Assembly: GCF_030534315.2 (NCBI RefSeq)
Contig: NZ_CP130558.2
Coordinates: 434,001 to 498,000 of the forward strand
Direction: 5' to 3'
Length of the DNA stretch: 64,000 bases
Source: Thermoanaerobacterium sp. CMT5567-10
GTDB taxonomy: Bacteria; Bacillota; Thermoanaerobacteria; Thermoanaerobacterales; Thermoanaerobacteraceae
Position 1 is the first letter of the stretch, and every line of letters starts with the position of its first letter. Shown in pieces: positions 16,186 through 26,071 of this stretch. The position numbers and the translations under genes were made by a program. The notes under the pieces were generated by a model. The model saw only the letters and a program-made list of their open reading frames with translations, was not told the DNA's origin and did no database searches.

Positions 16186-17172
16186 GTATATTTTATAAAC
16201 CATATCAAGAAGCGAATTTACCTTCCGATTTGCCATCATTTTACCATGGGAATTTTTTATTTTCTACTACATTTTTCTGTAGTCTTTATTGTTTTCCAAA
16301 TCAACCATAAATAAATTAGTCTATTTCCACCAGATGCATTTGAATTGCCTTGACTATTGCTTCTCTGGTACTTAAAACACCCAATTTCTTAAATATGTTT
16401 CTTTTATGATAATTTACAGTATTAATACTTATTTTAAGTTCTGATGCAATTGCTGAGTCCTTGTATCCTTTAGTAATCAGCTTTAAAATTTTTAATTGTT
16501 CTTTGCTAAATTTGATTATGTTGGTTCTATCTTTATTTCTAATTATTTTTTTATACTCATTTTCAATCTGGTATACCAATAATTCTGTTAATGCAACCAT
16601 TTCTTCTGCCATATCATGTTCTATTGTCGATACATCAAGATACCCTATTGTTTTTTCATCTATAATAAGCGGTGATGCAATGCAATACCACTTTTTCAAT
16701 ATGCCGCAGTAATGGTCTTGTGGCGTTAAAAATACACACCTTTTTACATTTATCGCCATTGAGATCGCATTCGTTCCTAAACTATTTTCCGTAAAATATG
16801 TACCAATTCTAAATCCAAATTTATCTATGTACCTATATACATTATTATTACATAGTAAATTTAAAAGACATCCATCTTGATCGGTCAATAAAAACATATA
16901 TTTTTCTTTTACAGCATCTATAATATTATCAATGCAATTTCGAAATATGTTAATAAGTTTCATATTTTCATTCAACTTGACTTTTAAATCTTCCTTACTT
17001 AAAGTTACAAGTGGAAAATTTATTGAATCTTTAAGACCAATACTTGCACATCTTCTCTTTGAAAAAAGTATTTCTCTGTACAACTCTTTGCTATTCATAA
17101 AACTCACCAACTAACATTTTACAAACTTCTTAAATAATTTATTATTTCTACAAAATTGTTAAAATTCCTTCT
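16186..17172. repeat. Direct repeat copy 1 (GAF-LuxR locus)
   Basis: 987 bp that recur at 26072-27057 in the same orientation with only a handful of differences (for example GTTGG/GTTAG, CTTCCTTAC/CTTTCTTAC, and a 7T/6T run). Copy 1 holds the intact regulator gene. The two copies are 9.9 kb apart. Confidence 0.93.
16316..17098 (-). CDS. GAF-sensor LuxR-type transcriptional regulator
   Basis: 260 residues. N-terminal GAF-like sensor as in AcoR/DhaR proteins (FGFRIGTYFTENSLGTNAISMAINVKRCVFLTPQDHYCGILKKWYCIASPLI), a linker helix, and a C-terminal LuxR helix-turn-helix (FSKEQLKILKLITKGYKDSAIASELKISINTVNYHKRNIFKKLGV). It should bind DNA in response to a small ligand. The start is ATG at 17098; an upstream GTG at 17110 is possible. 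It is transcribed toward the ATP-grasp and MFS genes, but with a 295-bp gap. A frameshifted twin lies at 26202-26983. Confidence 0.88.
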   Translation of the reverse strand: MNSKELYREILFSKRRCASIGLKDSINFPLVTLSKEDLKVKLNENMKLINIFRNCIDNIIDAVKEKYMFLLTDQDGCLLNLLCNNNVYRYIDKFGFRIGTYFTENSLGTNAISMAINVKRCVFLTPQDHYCGILKKWYCIASPLIIDEKTIGYLDVSTIEHDMAEEMVALTELLVYQIENEYKKIIRNKDRTNIIKFSKEQLKILKLITKGYKDSAIASELKISINTVNYHKRNIFKKLGVLSTREAIVKAIQMHLVEID

Positions 17173-17217
17173 TAATTTGTGAAATTAATCTCAGCTTAAT
17201 GTTATCTTAATCTCAAA

Positions 17218-17258
17218 TAAAAAAAACTTAAGCACAAATATGTTTTTATGTGCTTAAG
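17218..17258 (-). terminator. Terminator of the truncated ANTAR copy
   Basis: Minus-strand stem CTTAAGCACA / TGTGCTTAAG (17227-17258) followed by eight T. It is the counterpart of the terminator at 27122-27169, with a different loop. Confidence 0.85.
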
Positions 17259-17264
17259 CTTATT

Positions 17265-17449
17265 TTACGAGTATTTAGTCAATATCCTTTCTGCTATGAC
17301 TTCCATAGGAAGTGTTGAGTCCATGCTCATTTTCCTCATCAGTGTGTAAGCTTCATCTTCATCTAATTTTTTTACTTTCATTAAAATGCCTTTAGCCTTC
17401 TCTATTTTCTTGCGGGCTTCTATTTGCTTTTTTAAGCTTTCTATTTCAT
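17265..17449 (-). pseudogene. 3' fragment of an ANTAR-domain response regulator
   Basis: About 60 C-terminal codons matching the intact ANTAR gene at 27176-27745, including the KKIEKAKGILMKVKKLDEDEAYTLMRKMSMDSTLP-type ANTAR helices. The homology stops at 17449, where foreign transposase sequence begins. It is clearly more diverged (~90% by eye) than the adjoining regulator repeat (~99%). Confidence 0.85.
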
Positions 17450-17459
17450 TTTTTCTTTA

Positions 17460-18213
17460 TGTTACACTAAAAGTATCCCAGTATTTCAGTTGAAAAATCC
17501 TTCTGTTATGCCTACAAAACTATAGTTGTGTCTAATGCCCTCGATATTTTAAGACATATGGACTTTTGCGATTACCAGCCGGATTTTAATGATTATATTT
17601 ATAGCTCTGAGCCCGCATCCCCTGAAGAAGTTAAACTTACATGGGATGGAAAACTGCTTATACCTGCTATGGAGAATTTTTTTTGTGCGTCATCGTGACT
17701 TTAATATTTATGCTATGACTGCTGATTCTGGCTTCGATGATGTCCTAAACTATAAATATCTCTTTGAGAATCATGGCATTTTGCCTGTCATTGCTCTTAA
17801 TCCTCGAAATACCAGAAAAAATTTCGGCAAATCAGGAATTAATGAAGATGGTATTCCTACATACCAAGGCCCCATCTCTTCCAATGAAATGGGATGGCTC
17901 TTGTAAAGGTAAAAACCGTTCCTTTAGGAACAAGTTTATTTGCCCTAAAACTGAAAAGTTACCTGGTGGCAAATATGTTTGCTCCTGCGAGGATAAATGT
18001 ACAATTTCCGATTGTGGCAAAATGTTTTATACATATCCTAAAAATAATTATAGAGTTCATACCCCTATCCCTATAGATTTAAAGCAAAAGCAATGGAATC
18101 AAATAGCAGATTTTAAACATATCATTGAGCAGCTTAAGCATCTACATCATTTGCCTAAATATTTGGGTCTAATTGTCATGCCTGTTTTTTCTGTTTTCAA
18201 TGTTCATCAATAA
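17460..18213 (+). pseudogene. Degraded DDE transposase (IS1182/IS4-like)
   Basis: Three frames must be joined: YQPDFNDYIYSSEPASPEEVKLTW, then RDFNIYAMTADSGFDDVLNYKYLFENHGILPVIALNPRN, then MKWDGSCKGKNRSFRNKFICP...GGKYVCSC...KMFYTYPKNNYRVHTPIP.. with Cys residues. The layout (Asp in TADSGFD and a Cys-bearing insertion) resembles IS1182- or IS4-type DDE transposases. Both ends are missing. It truncates the ANTAR copy. Confidence 0.75.
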
Positions 18214-18274
18214 AATTCAGATCTTTCTTGATTTAATGCACTCTATAGTATTCTGTATCTTTCCTATATCTTCC

Positions 18275-19689
18275 TCAATTATAAGCCATATTAAATTGCC
18301 TTTCACTTTTATTAAAATTATATGCTTCTGCTTCATATAAACGTCTATAAATTTTATTACCATTTAGCAGCATATCATGCGTTCCTATACCACATATTTC
18401 TCCATTATCAATTATCATAATTTTATCCATATCTATAATTGAAGAAAGTCTATGTGCTACAATAACAACCGTATGATTTTCAGATATTTTAGTTATCGAT
18501 TTCTTAATATATTCCTGTGATTCATTGTCAAGTTCCGACGTTGTTTCATCAAATAAGATTATTTTAGCATCTTTTAATAGTGCCCTTGCAATAGCAAGCC
18601 GTTGTTTTTGACCTCCCGATAAATTTATTCCATTCTCCCCAACAATAGAATCGTATTTTTTAGGCAAACTCATGATGTAATCATGCAAATATGCAGCTTT
18701 GCATACTCTTTTTATGTCTTCATCAGAAGCATTTCGATTTACAATTAGAAGATTTTCTTTAATTGTACCGTTAAATAAATATGGCTGTTGTTTTACAATA
18801 GCTATATGTCTTCTCAATGATTCTTCATCAAATTCTTTAATATTTATGTCATGAATAAAAATTTCTCCTGATAAAGGTTCATAAAATCTCAATATCAGGT
18901 TTAATATTGTTGTTTTTCCAACACCGCTGCTCCCTACTATTGCTATTTTACTATTCTTAGGTATTTTAAACGATATATTTCTTAATATTAACTTATTATT
19001 TTTATCATATTTAAAATTGATATTTGCAAATTTTATATCTCCATCTATATGTTCTATATTTTTATTTCCAAATTCTTGTTTACTATACGATAAATTGTCC
19101 ATTATATCAAATATCCTTTTTAGAGATACCATAATCTGCTGTATATAAGAATTAATTTTTGTTATATTCATTAATGAGGCAGAAAATTGATTTGAGTAAG
19201 AAGAAAATGCTACAAAATATTCTATTGATAGCAAGTTTCTTGAAATTAAATACCCTCCTGTCAGCATTATTAAAATCTGAGATATAATATTAATACTTTG
19301 AGACAAGATTTGCGACAAATTACTAATAATATTTATATTTATAATTTTATTTTTTAGCTTAATACTATTTATCATAAATGTATTGAATCTTTCATTCTTA
19401 ATTCCTAAGCCTTTAATTTCTCTTATCCCAGATATAGATTCCTGCATATCACTGAAATAATCATCATTTACTTTTGCGGTTTCTTTATTTTTCTCTTTAA
19501 AATTTTACCATATTTAAGAAATACAAAATAAGAAAATGGAAATGTTGCAATTACTATTACTGCTAAATAAATGTTTATGCTAAATACTGCTATTCCAATA
19601 AATATAACCTTAAAAATATCCACAATAATATTTAAAAACTGATTTCTGTAGTGGTAATTTTTATTTGCTCTTAAGAATTTAATCTTCAA
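18275..19689 (-). pseudogene. ABC exporter (TMD-NBD), 5'-truncated and frameshifted
   Basis: 18275-19447 encodes 390 residues: half of the membrane domain (ISGIREIKGLGI.., several helices) and a complete ABC domain with Walker A VGSSGVGKTT, signature NLSGGQKQRLAIARALL, Walker B AKIILFDETTS and H-loop IVAHRLSS. 19468-19689 encodes a preceding piece of membrane domain in another frame; the two join in an A-rich stretch near 19490. A whole exporter has ~580 residues, so the first ~100 are missing. The family exports peptides, lipids or drugs. Probably nonfunctional. Confidence 0.82.
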
Positions 19690-19752
19690 AATTCTTTTAT
19701 ATAAATAAGCTTTTTAAAAATTCCGATTATAATTACACAATACTTGTTTCAT

Positions 19753-20451
19753 TTAAGATAGATCATAGTCAATTTCTCTATTTTTAAAGACTGTACAAGA
19801 TAAGTAAAAAAATATAATTATATACAGCAGAGACAATGCAAATATTCCATAATCACTTGACTTAATGAATCCTCTATAGCTAATCTTTATAAGCTGCTGA
19901 ATTGGTGGTAATATATATTTTAATATGCCATATGGCTGATAGAACCCTAATATTATAGGAATAAACCCAATCATAAAAGCTGATTTATTTATATTGATTG
20001 GCGATAAAAAAAGAATAATCGCTTCAACTTGAAAGTAAATCAATAATATTGGTATCATAGTGATAATAGCCATAGAAAATGAGTATTCTTTATTTACTCT
20101 TGTATAAAAATATGTTATAACAAATACTATCATTAAAAGTACAAAATCTATCACAAATGCCGCTATCGCTTTACCAGTGATATAATCAAATCTGCTTAAA
20201 GCTTTTGTTATGATAATATGTATGCGCCTATTTCTCTCTCTGTTAGTAATCCTGTAAGTTGTAACAATTGCCAGTATACATGATATAAGTCCCATAATAA
20301 AATACGCTTCATCAACTGGCATCGTTTTATTATAAAATGTATTACCATAACCAAAATATAAAAATGCGCCAACGACCAGTAATTCAACATAAAATCCTGT
20401 TGCTCTAAAATATTCATGGATAGTAAAAATTGCTAAGTTCATAATTTTCAT
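19753..20451 (-). CDS. ABC-2-type transporter permease
   Basis: 232 residues with six predicted helices (for example FYVELLVVGAFLYFGYG, YFIMGLISCILAIVTTY, FVIDFVLLMIVFVITYFY). Between helices 2 and 3 there is a basic stretch TNRERNRRIHIIITKALSRFDYITGK usual in ABC-2 permeases. Its ATG overlaps the stop codon of the ATPase gene by 4 nt (ATGA), so the pair is coupled and makes one transporter. Substrate unknown; lantibiotic-immunity or export type is possible. Confidence 0.85.
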   Translation of the reverse strand: MKIMNLAIFTIHEYFRATGFYVELLVVGAFLYFGYGNTFYNKTMPVDEAYFIMGLISCILAIVTTYRITNRERNRRIHIIITKALSRFDYITGKAIAAFVIDFVLLMIVFVITYFYTRVNKEYSFSMAIITMIPILLIYFQVEAIILFLSPININKSAFMIGFIPIILGFYQPYGILKYILPPIQQLIKISYRGFIKSSDYGIFALSLLYIIIFFYLSCTVFKNREIDYDLS

Positions 20452-21344
20452 TTTTCATCCGCCTTTATTAATGGAATAACATATTCTTCAAGCGATATTT
20501 TGTATTTGACCCATTGATCTATTAAAACGCCGTTTTCTAAAAGAAATTTAAGAAACTCTTCTTTTTCGCCATCTCTTTGTTCTTCGAAAATGTAATTATT
20601 AATTTCAGTTTCAATAATTTTATATGTGCTTTTTAGACTATTTAAAAGCGATGGATTAATACCGCGTGCTTTCAATTTAAACCTATAGTTAACTGTAAGG
20701 ATTTCATTCAGAGAACCTTCTTTTATAATTTTCCCTTCATTTATTATCGCTATATCTGTGCACATTTTTTCTATCTCGTCAAGGTTATGAGCAGACAGTA
20801 GAATTGTTTTATTTTTTCTTCTCAAATCAATTATTATATCCCGAACTTCTTTTCTGCCAACCGGATCTAATCCTGATAGAGGTTCATCTAGAATAAGAAG
20901 TTCAGGATCCTGTAATAATGCCTGTGCAAACCCGATTCTTTGAAGCATACCTTTAGAATATTTGCTCATACGTTTCTTACTTTGACTTTCCATTCCAACA
21001 AGCAATAAGACTTCATCGACTCTTTGCTTTACATTTTTGATACTCAACATCTTTGCAAGATATGTTAAATATTCTCTACCAGTAAAAAGGAGATGGTAAT
21101 CAGGTTTTTCTGGAAGATATCCTATTCTTCCGCTTACATTTATAGGATTACCACCAAATACTTTTATCTCTCCATGAGTTGGTTTTATAAATCCGAGAAT
21201 CAATTTGATAAGTGTAGTCTTTCCGGATCCATTTTTTCCTATAAGCCCCAATACATGATTTTTACTTAAAGAAAGATTTATGTCATTTAAAATATTTTTA
21301 CTATAAGTTTTTACAAGATGCTTTATTTTAATAATACTCTCCAA
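20448..21344 (-). CDS. ABC transporter ATP-binding protein
   Basis: 298 residues. Walker A GLIGKNGSGKTTLIK, Q-loop GYLPEKPDYH, signature MSKYSKGMLQRIGFAQALLQDPELLILDEPLSGLDPVGR, H-loop LLSAHNLDE, and a ~70-residue C-terminal extension as in NatA/BcrA-type ATPases. Start is TTG at 21344 with GGAGAG six bases before. Partner of the permease at 19753. The pair lies between an IS200 copy and exporter relics. Confidence 0.9.
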   Translation of the reverse strand: MESIIKIKHLVKTYSKNILNDINLSLSKNHVLGLIGKNGSGKTTLIKLILGFIKPTHGEIKVFGGNPINVSGRIGYLPEKPDYHLLFTGREYLTYLAKMLSIKNVKQRVDEVLLLVGMESQSKKRMSKYSKGMLQRIGFAQALLQDPELLILDEPLSGLDPVGRKEVRDIIIDLRRKNKTILLSAHNLDEIEKMCTDIAIINEGKIIKEGSLNEILTVNYRFKLKARGINPSLLNSLKSTYKIIETEINNYIFEEQRDGEKEEFLKFLLENGVLIDQWVKYKISLEEYVIPLIKADEK

Positions 21345-21404
21345 TAAAATCTCTCCATTCCCATAAACCAAGGTAAACAAATTTGTTAAAAATGATCACC
21401 TGCT

Positions 21405-21985
21405 GTAACTCAACTACCACCTGCTAAAGCAGGTGGGTTGGATATGCCGCTTAAGCAGCTTAAAACTCGCCTAAAGTAAAATTATCATTCTTTTGATTTT
21501 CTTCTATGTCTTGATTTTGTATATATTCTATTATCACTTCATCTGTTACATTGCCACTACTTGCTGCAAAATATCCTCGTGCCCACAAATGTTGTCCCCA
21601 AAATTGTTTGTTAAGCTCCTTATTTTCCATCAGCAGCTTTCTTGAACTGTATCCTTTTATATATTGTACTAACTTACTTACTGACAAATGTGGTGGTGCT
21701 GACACTAGTATGTGTATATGATCTTTTGACACATGCCCTGATAATATTTCTACTTCGTTATTTTTGCATACCATTCTTATTAGTTCTCTTGTTCTTTCTG
21801 CTATTCTCCCAACCAATACCGGTTTTCTGTATTTTGTTATCCATACTATATGATATTTTAGGTCATATGTAGCATGCGACGACTTTCTATAATTTTGCAT
21901 ATTTATCACCTCTAGTTTATTTTTTACTAGAAGTGAATATTTATTTTGTTGCCCTAAAGGTTTCAGCTTAAGCTGAGGGATTTAA
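21405..21985 (-). mobile_element. IS200-type element, TnpA only
   Basis: A tnpA gene flanked by imperfect palindromes expected for IS200/IS605 ends: CCACCTGCT-AA-AGCAGGTGG (21417-21436) behind it and TCAGC-TTAA-GCTGA (21963-21976) ahead of it. A further CTAGT..ACTAG hairpin (21913-21931) covers the leader. No TnpB accompanies it. Limits are approximate. Confidence 0.78.
21460..21900 (-). CDS. tnpA: IS200/IS605 TnpA Y1 HuH transposase
   Basis: 146 residues, full length. ATYDLKYHIVWITKYRKPVL opens the domain; the HuH motif reads HIHILV (DHIHILVSAPP), and the catalytic Tyr lies near the C-terminus in IIEYIQNQ. It cuts and joins single-stranded IS ends at hairpins. Start ATG at 21900 follows GAGGTGATAAAT. 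It appears intact, so the element may still move. Confidence 0.93.
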   Translation of the reverse strand: MQNYRKSSHATYDLKYHIVWITKYRKPVLVGRIAERTRELIRMVCKNNEVEILSGHVSKDHIHILVSAPPHLSVSKLVQYIKGYSSRKLLMENKELNKQFWGQHLWARGYFAASSGNVTDEVIIEYIQNQDIEENQKNDNFTLGEF

Positions 21986-22001
21986 CCCCATTATACAGAC
22001 A

Positions 22002-22298
22002 TTAATCATTAATAATTAGAAATACTTCATTTGTATCAAAATTAACCATCCATTTACCATTTTCATAAAACTTAAAATTATATTTAGTTTTCATTTCTCT
22101 CCACCATTTATCTTGTAATAACTTTGTATGAAAAATATCATTCATTATTTTCTCATACAAATTATTATTTTTTTCTTCTGATAAGAATTGATCGTTTAAG
22201 ACTATTATCAATTCTTTTAAGGCAGATAGCCTTTCTTCTAATTCTAAAATGTAATATTTTTCTTGTTCAGAAACATATCCAATTTTTTCTTTATACAT
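22002..22298 (-). CDS. Small Trp-rich protein, possibly a RiPP-system accessory
   Basis: 98 residues (MYKEKIGYVSEQEKYYILEL...). Helical N-terminal part, then DKWWREMKTKYNF and a closing KWMVNFDTNEVFL. No catalytic motif. From memory the length, the lead KIGxVSEQEK and the end W-x-V-x-F-x-T-N-E resemble the small accessory protein of CXXX-repeat peptide systems; this was not searched and may be wrong. The open frame extends upstream to 22394, but those codons are the tail of a broken IS30 transposase, so the ATG at 22298 is preferred. Its own promoter may have been lost. Confidence 0.5.
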   Translation of the reverse strand: MYKEKIGYVSEQEKYYILELEERLSALKELIIVLNDQFLSEEKNNNLYEKIMNDIFHTKLLQDKWWREMKTKYNFKFYENGKWMVNFDTNEVFLIIND

Positions 22299-22309
22299 TG
22301 TATTAGTTA

Positions 22310-23131
<822 letters not shown>

Positions 23132-23213
23132 TTTCAATTTTTCTCAATTAAATTTTTGCCTGTTGCATTTAATTATACAACTAACCTTTTGCCTCTCAAA
23201 ACAGAAGCAAAAA

Positions 23214-24293
23214 TTATTTTTGCATACTCGGAGCATTATACAAAAAATCTTTTAATACGCTATAAAAATATTCCATGTCGCTGTCTGTACCGATACTAAC
23301 TCTAAGAAAATTATCAATTCTCGGTTGATTAAAATAACGAACTAAGATATTATTTTCCCTCAATTCATTAAACAACTGTAATGCATGCACTTCAGGGTGG
23401 CTTATAAATATAAAATTAGCTTTTGAATCTAAAACCTTAAAACCTAATCCTCTGAGTTTCCTCGATATCATATCCCTTTCAATAATTATTTTATTTCTAA
23501 TTTTTTCAAAATATTTTTGATCTTTAAATGCTTCTTCTGCAGCAATAAGAGCTATTCTGTCTACAGTATATGAATTAATAGAGTTTTTTACTCTACTAAT
23601 TCCTTCAATCAGATCTTTATCCCCTAAAGCTATACCTATACGTAATCCTGCTAAAGAGCGCGATTTTGAAAGTGACTGTATTATAAGTATATTTGGATAT
23701 TTATTAATAAGATTTATTGAGGATTCTCCACCAAAGTCAATATATGCTTCATCAATAATAACTATTTTATTAGGATTTTTTTTAAGTATGTTTTCTATTA
23801 AATCGACTTGAATTACAATACCAGTAGGTGAATTAGGATTTGCTATAATTATACCATCGTTAGCTTCATAAAATTTTTCTATGGGTATATTAAAATTATT
23901 ATCTAGAGGTATTTTCCTGTAGTTAATTCTAAACAATGAAGCATATACCTGATAAAAATCATATGTAATATCTGGGAAAAAAATAGTATCCCCTGGATTA
24001 AAAAAGGCTAAAAATGAAAAAGCCAATATTTCATCTGAACCATTTCCGACAAAAATTTGTTCTTTTTTTAAGTTATAATAATCAGCAACTGTTTTTTTTA
24101 AACTATTACAAGTTGGATCTGGGTATAAACGAAGATCTTCATTAGCGGCATTTTTTATTGCTCTAATCACTTTTTCTGAAGGAGGGTATGGGTTTTCATT
24201 TGTATTTAATTTAATAAAATGTTTATCTTGTGGTTGTTCACCAGGAACATAAGGTTCTATTTTTTTAATGATATTACTCCAATATTTACTCAT
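23214..24293 (-). CDS. hisC: Histidinol-phosphate aminotransferase
   Basis: 359 residues, family length. Fold-type I aminotransferase: LNTNENPYPPS, RLYPDPT, FVGNGSDEIL, ANPNSPTG, DEAYIDF, and the PLP lysine in QSLSKSRSLAGLRIG. It converts imidazole-acetol phosphate to histidinol phosphate, and such enzymes may also serve phenylalanine/tyrosine synthesis. No other his gene is near; it sits alone between broken transposases, so it may be an acquired or paralogous copy. Shine-Dalgarno GGGAGGATG. Confidence 0.88.
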   Translation of the reverse strand: MSKYWSNIIKKIEPYVPGEQPQDKHFIKLNTNENPYPPSEKVIRAIKNAANEDLRLYPDPTCNSLKKTVADYYNLKKEQIFVGNGSDEILAFSFLAFFNPGDTIFFPDITYDFYQVYASLFRINYRKIPLDNNFNIPIEKFYEANDGIIIANPNSPTGIVIQVDLIENILKKNPNKIVIIDEAYIDFGGESSINLINKYPNILIIQSLSKSRSLAGLRIGIALGDKDLIEGISRVKNSINSYTVDRIALIAAEEAFKDQKYFEKIRNKIIIERDMISRKLRGLGFKVLDSKANFIFISHPEVHALQLFNELRENNILVRYFNQPRIDNFLRVSIGTDSDMEYFYSVLKDFLYNAPSMQK

Positions 24294-24799
24294 ATAAAAT
24301 CATCCTCCCACTATAATCTTTGATTTTCTTTTAATATCTCACTCATTCTCAGATTCTCACGATCTTCAAAAAAGCTCTCATGTATATAAATGCTATTTAT
24401 TTATGAATTTTACATGTGATAGGTAACCCAAATAAGCTTCTATTATTTTTTCCCATATTTTGGCCTATGGATTCCACTTAAGCTCATGTGGCATACCCTC
24501 CCATGTCTCACAGGATCTTTGTCCTTAATTCCTTCGTTCTGCCTTACATGAGGTGGATGTCAGTTATGCTCCCTTGCTGGGTCTTAAGCCCTTATGGTGA
24601 AATTACCAACCTGACAATTCCGGCTCTCTTTGTCAATCTTCCAATTTTTAAATTGAGTTTTAAAACTTTATTTACTTTATTTTTGGCACCGCTTAATTAT
24701 CCAAACCATCGCAGGAGCAATGCTGTCAAGGGTCAGCTTTGTGAAGTGAAACACAGCAAAGCTGACCCTTGACTGACGAGGGACTGCGGTGTATCATCA
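24294..24799. other. Non-coding stretch between hisC and IS110 fragment
   Basis: About 500 bp without a convincing gene. An open frame at 24488-24772 (plus) has no known family and no ribosome site. The right part holds a long hairpin (see 24710-24788) and an outer 8-bp pair GCACCGCT (24686-24693) / AGCGGTGC (24804-24811). It is probably a junk of IS ends next to the truncated IS110 transposase. Confidence 0.5.
24710..24788. repeat. Long hairpin: 17-bp perfect stem with outer 5-bp pair
   Basis: Arms at 24725-24741 and 24757-24773 are a perfect 17-bp inverted repeat (centre GGGTCAGCTTTG / CAAAGCTGACCC) with a 15-nt loop. CGCAG (24710-24714) and CTGCG (24784-24788) pair outside it. It abuts the broken end of the IS110-type gene and may be a separate small inserted element or the IS end itself. 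Confidence 0.7.
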
Positions 24800-25456
24800 C
24801 TACAGCGGTGCAAATATTTCCTTAGCTTCAATCTCTGATATCTTTGCAGGCGTTGGAAATTCTTTTAATGTTATCAGTGCCTCTTTCCCTTCCCAATCTG
24901 CAAAAACTTTATTAAACTCAGGAAAGTATATATCAAGCCATCTTGCAACCCAGTTCTTTATCTTATTTAAGTCCTTTGTAAGCCTTTCCATTATGTCCAC
25001 TGCAATTCTAAGTTCGCTGTATACACCCTCAGGTATATTAGGTTCAACATATCTTCCATCTTTAACTAGCATTGCAATTGTCTTAGGGTCTTTCCTGTCA
25101 TTTTTAGTTGGCGAGTTATCATCAAATTCCTTACTTCTCTTTACGTGGAATGGATTTACCAGTACTACCTTATGGCTCTTATCTCTAAGAAACTGTGCAA
25201 AGCAGAGCCAATAATGGCCTGTTGGTTCCATACCAACCATCAGATGCTCTTTGTTGCTTTTATTCATAATCTCTGCAGCCCATTTAAAGAATTTTTCCAT
25301 TCCATCAATGTCATTGCTAAATTCAATACGCTTACCGTATTCTATTCCTCTAAAATCAAAAGCTCTGGCGTGGTGTGTCTCTTTAGCAATGTCTACACCT
25401 ACAATTAATGTCTTTTCTGTTATTTGCAATATCTTTAAATTTTGGTTATACTTCAT
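24800..25456 (-). pseudogene. IS110-family transposase fragment, element C
   Basis: 218 codons of the N-terminal DEDD domain: VGVDIAKETHHARAFDFRG (first Asp), MVGMEPTGHYWL (Glu), PTKNDRKDPKTIAMLVKDGRY (Asp pair), then helices to FPTPAKISEIEAKEIFAPL, after which homology ends. The C-terminal Transposase_20 half is missing, so it cannot recombine. It is of a different subgroup from elements A and B. Confidence 0.88.
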
Positions 25457-25461
25457 ATTAG

Positions 25462-25528
25462 GTACCTCCTTGTTATTTGAGAGTCGTGCTCATGAACAAT
25501 CGACATCTTGTATTTTATCAGGAGGTAC
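25462..25528 (-). promoter_or_regulatory. Shine-Dalgarno-masking inverted repeat of IS110 C
   Basis: GTACCTCCT (25462-25470) and AGGAGGTAC (25520-25528) are perfect inverted copies. On the transcript the copy next to the ATG is the Shine-Dalgarno (AGGAGGTAC then CTAAT and ATG), so pairing would hide it. An inner small hairpin (GAG-CACG-ACTC) lies in the loop. Confidence 0.6.
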
Positions 25529-25609
25529 TTTCTATTTCAAATCTTATATTTTTTTATTACAGGAATGCTCCCTTTAGTTTTTATAATATTGGGTAAAAAT
25601 ATCTTTTTA

Positions 25610-25935
25610 ATATATAATGCCAATAATTAAACTTTCAACTATATAAAACATCGATACATGCATATTTGATGCACCAATTGCTTTCATAATACCAATTTCC
25701 TGACACCTCTTGTATATTGATATAATCATTGTATTTGAAATACTTGCGATTGATATTAATGATACAATAACGGAGATAATTATGATAAAAAGATATATAT
25801 ATCTAAATTATCCGTCAATCATTTTAAAATATCCTTTTGTGTAAATACAACTGCTTTATATCCTGTATTGCTAATCAATTTGTTAAATTCAGAGTTATTA
25901 TCTATGATTCTGCTGCAAAAAGTCTTTTTTCTTGA
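25610..25935 (-). pseudogene. FtsX/MacB-type ABC permease relic
   Basis: Translated in two frames this gives NSEFNKLISNTGYKAVVFTQKDILK, then after a frameshift LFIIIISVIVSLISIASISNTMIISIYKRCQEIGIMKAIGASNMHVSMFYIVES. The second part is the conserved EIGIMKAIGAS segment that opens the C-terminal membrane part of FtsX-type permeases. The N-terminus and the last ~60 residues are gone. From here to ~26070 nothing else is seen. Confidence 0.75.
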
Positions 25936-26071
25936 TTTATATGAGATAAAGCATTTTTAATATTTCATAAAATATAATAATTTAAGCTAGCTAAACATTA
26001 AAATATGCAATTTATAAATTAAAGAATTACATAAAACTATCTAAAGATTAGTTTTTGCAGTGAAATCATAG

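Noticed and set aside
21400-21990. OMEGA-type TnpB and guide RNA with the IS200 element
   Set aside because: Only TnpA is present; no TnpB coding sequence is found on either strand nearby.
24488-24772. 94-codon open frame between hisC and the IS110 fragment
   Set aside because: No ribosome site, no family, and it runs into the long hairpin; treated as non-coding IS debris.
24710-24788. Integron attC-like recombination site
   Set aside because: The hairpin lacks the conserved RYYYAAC/GTTRRRY core and the usual bulges; no integrase or cassette array is near.
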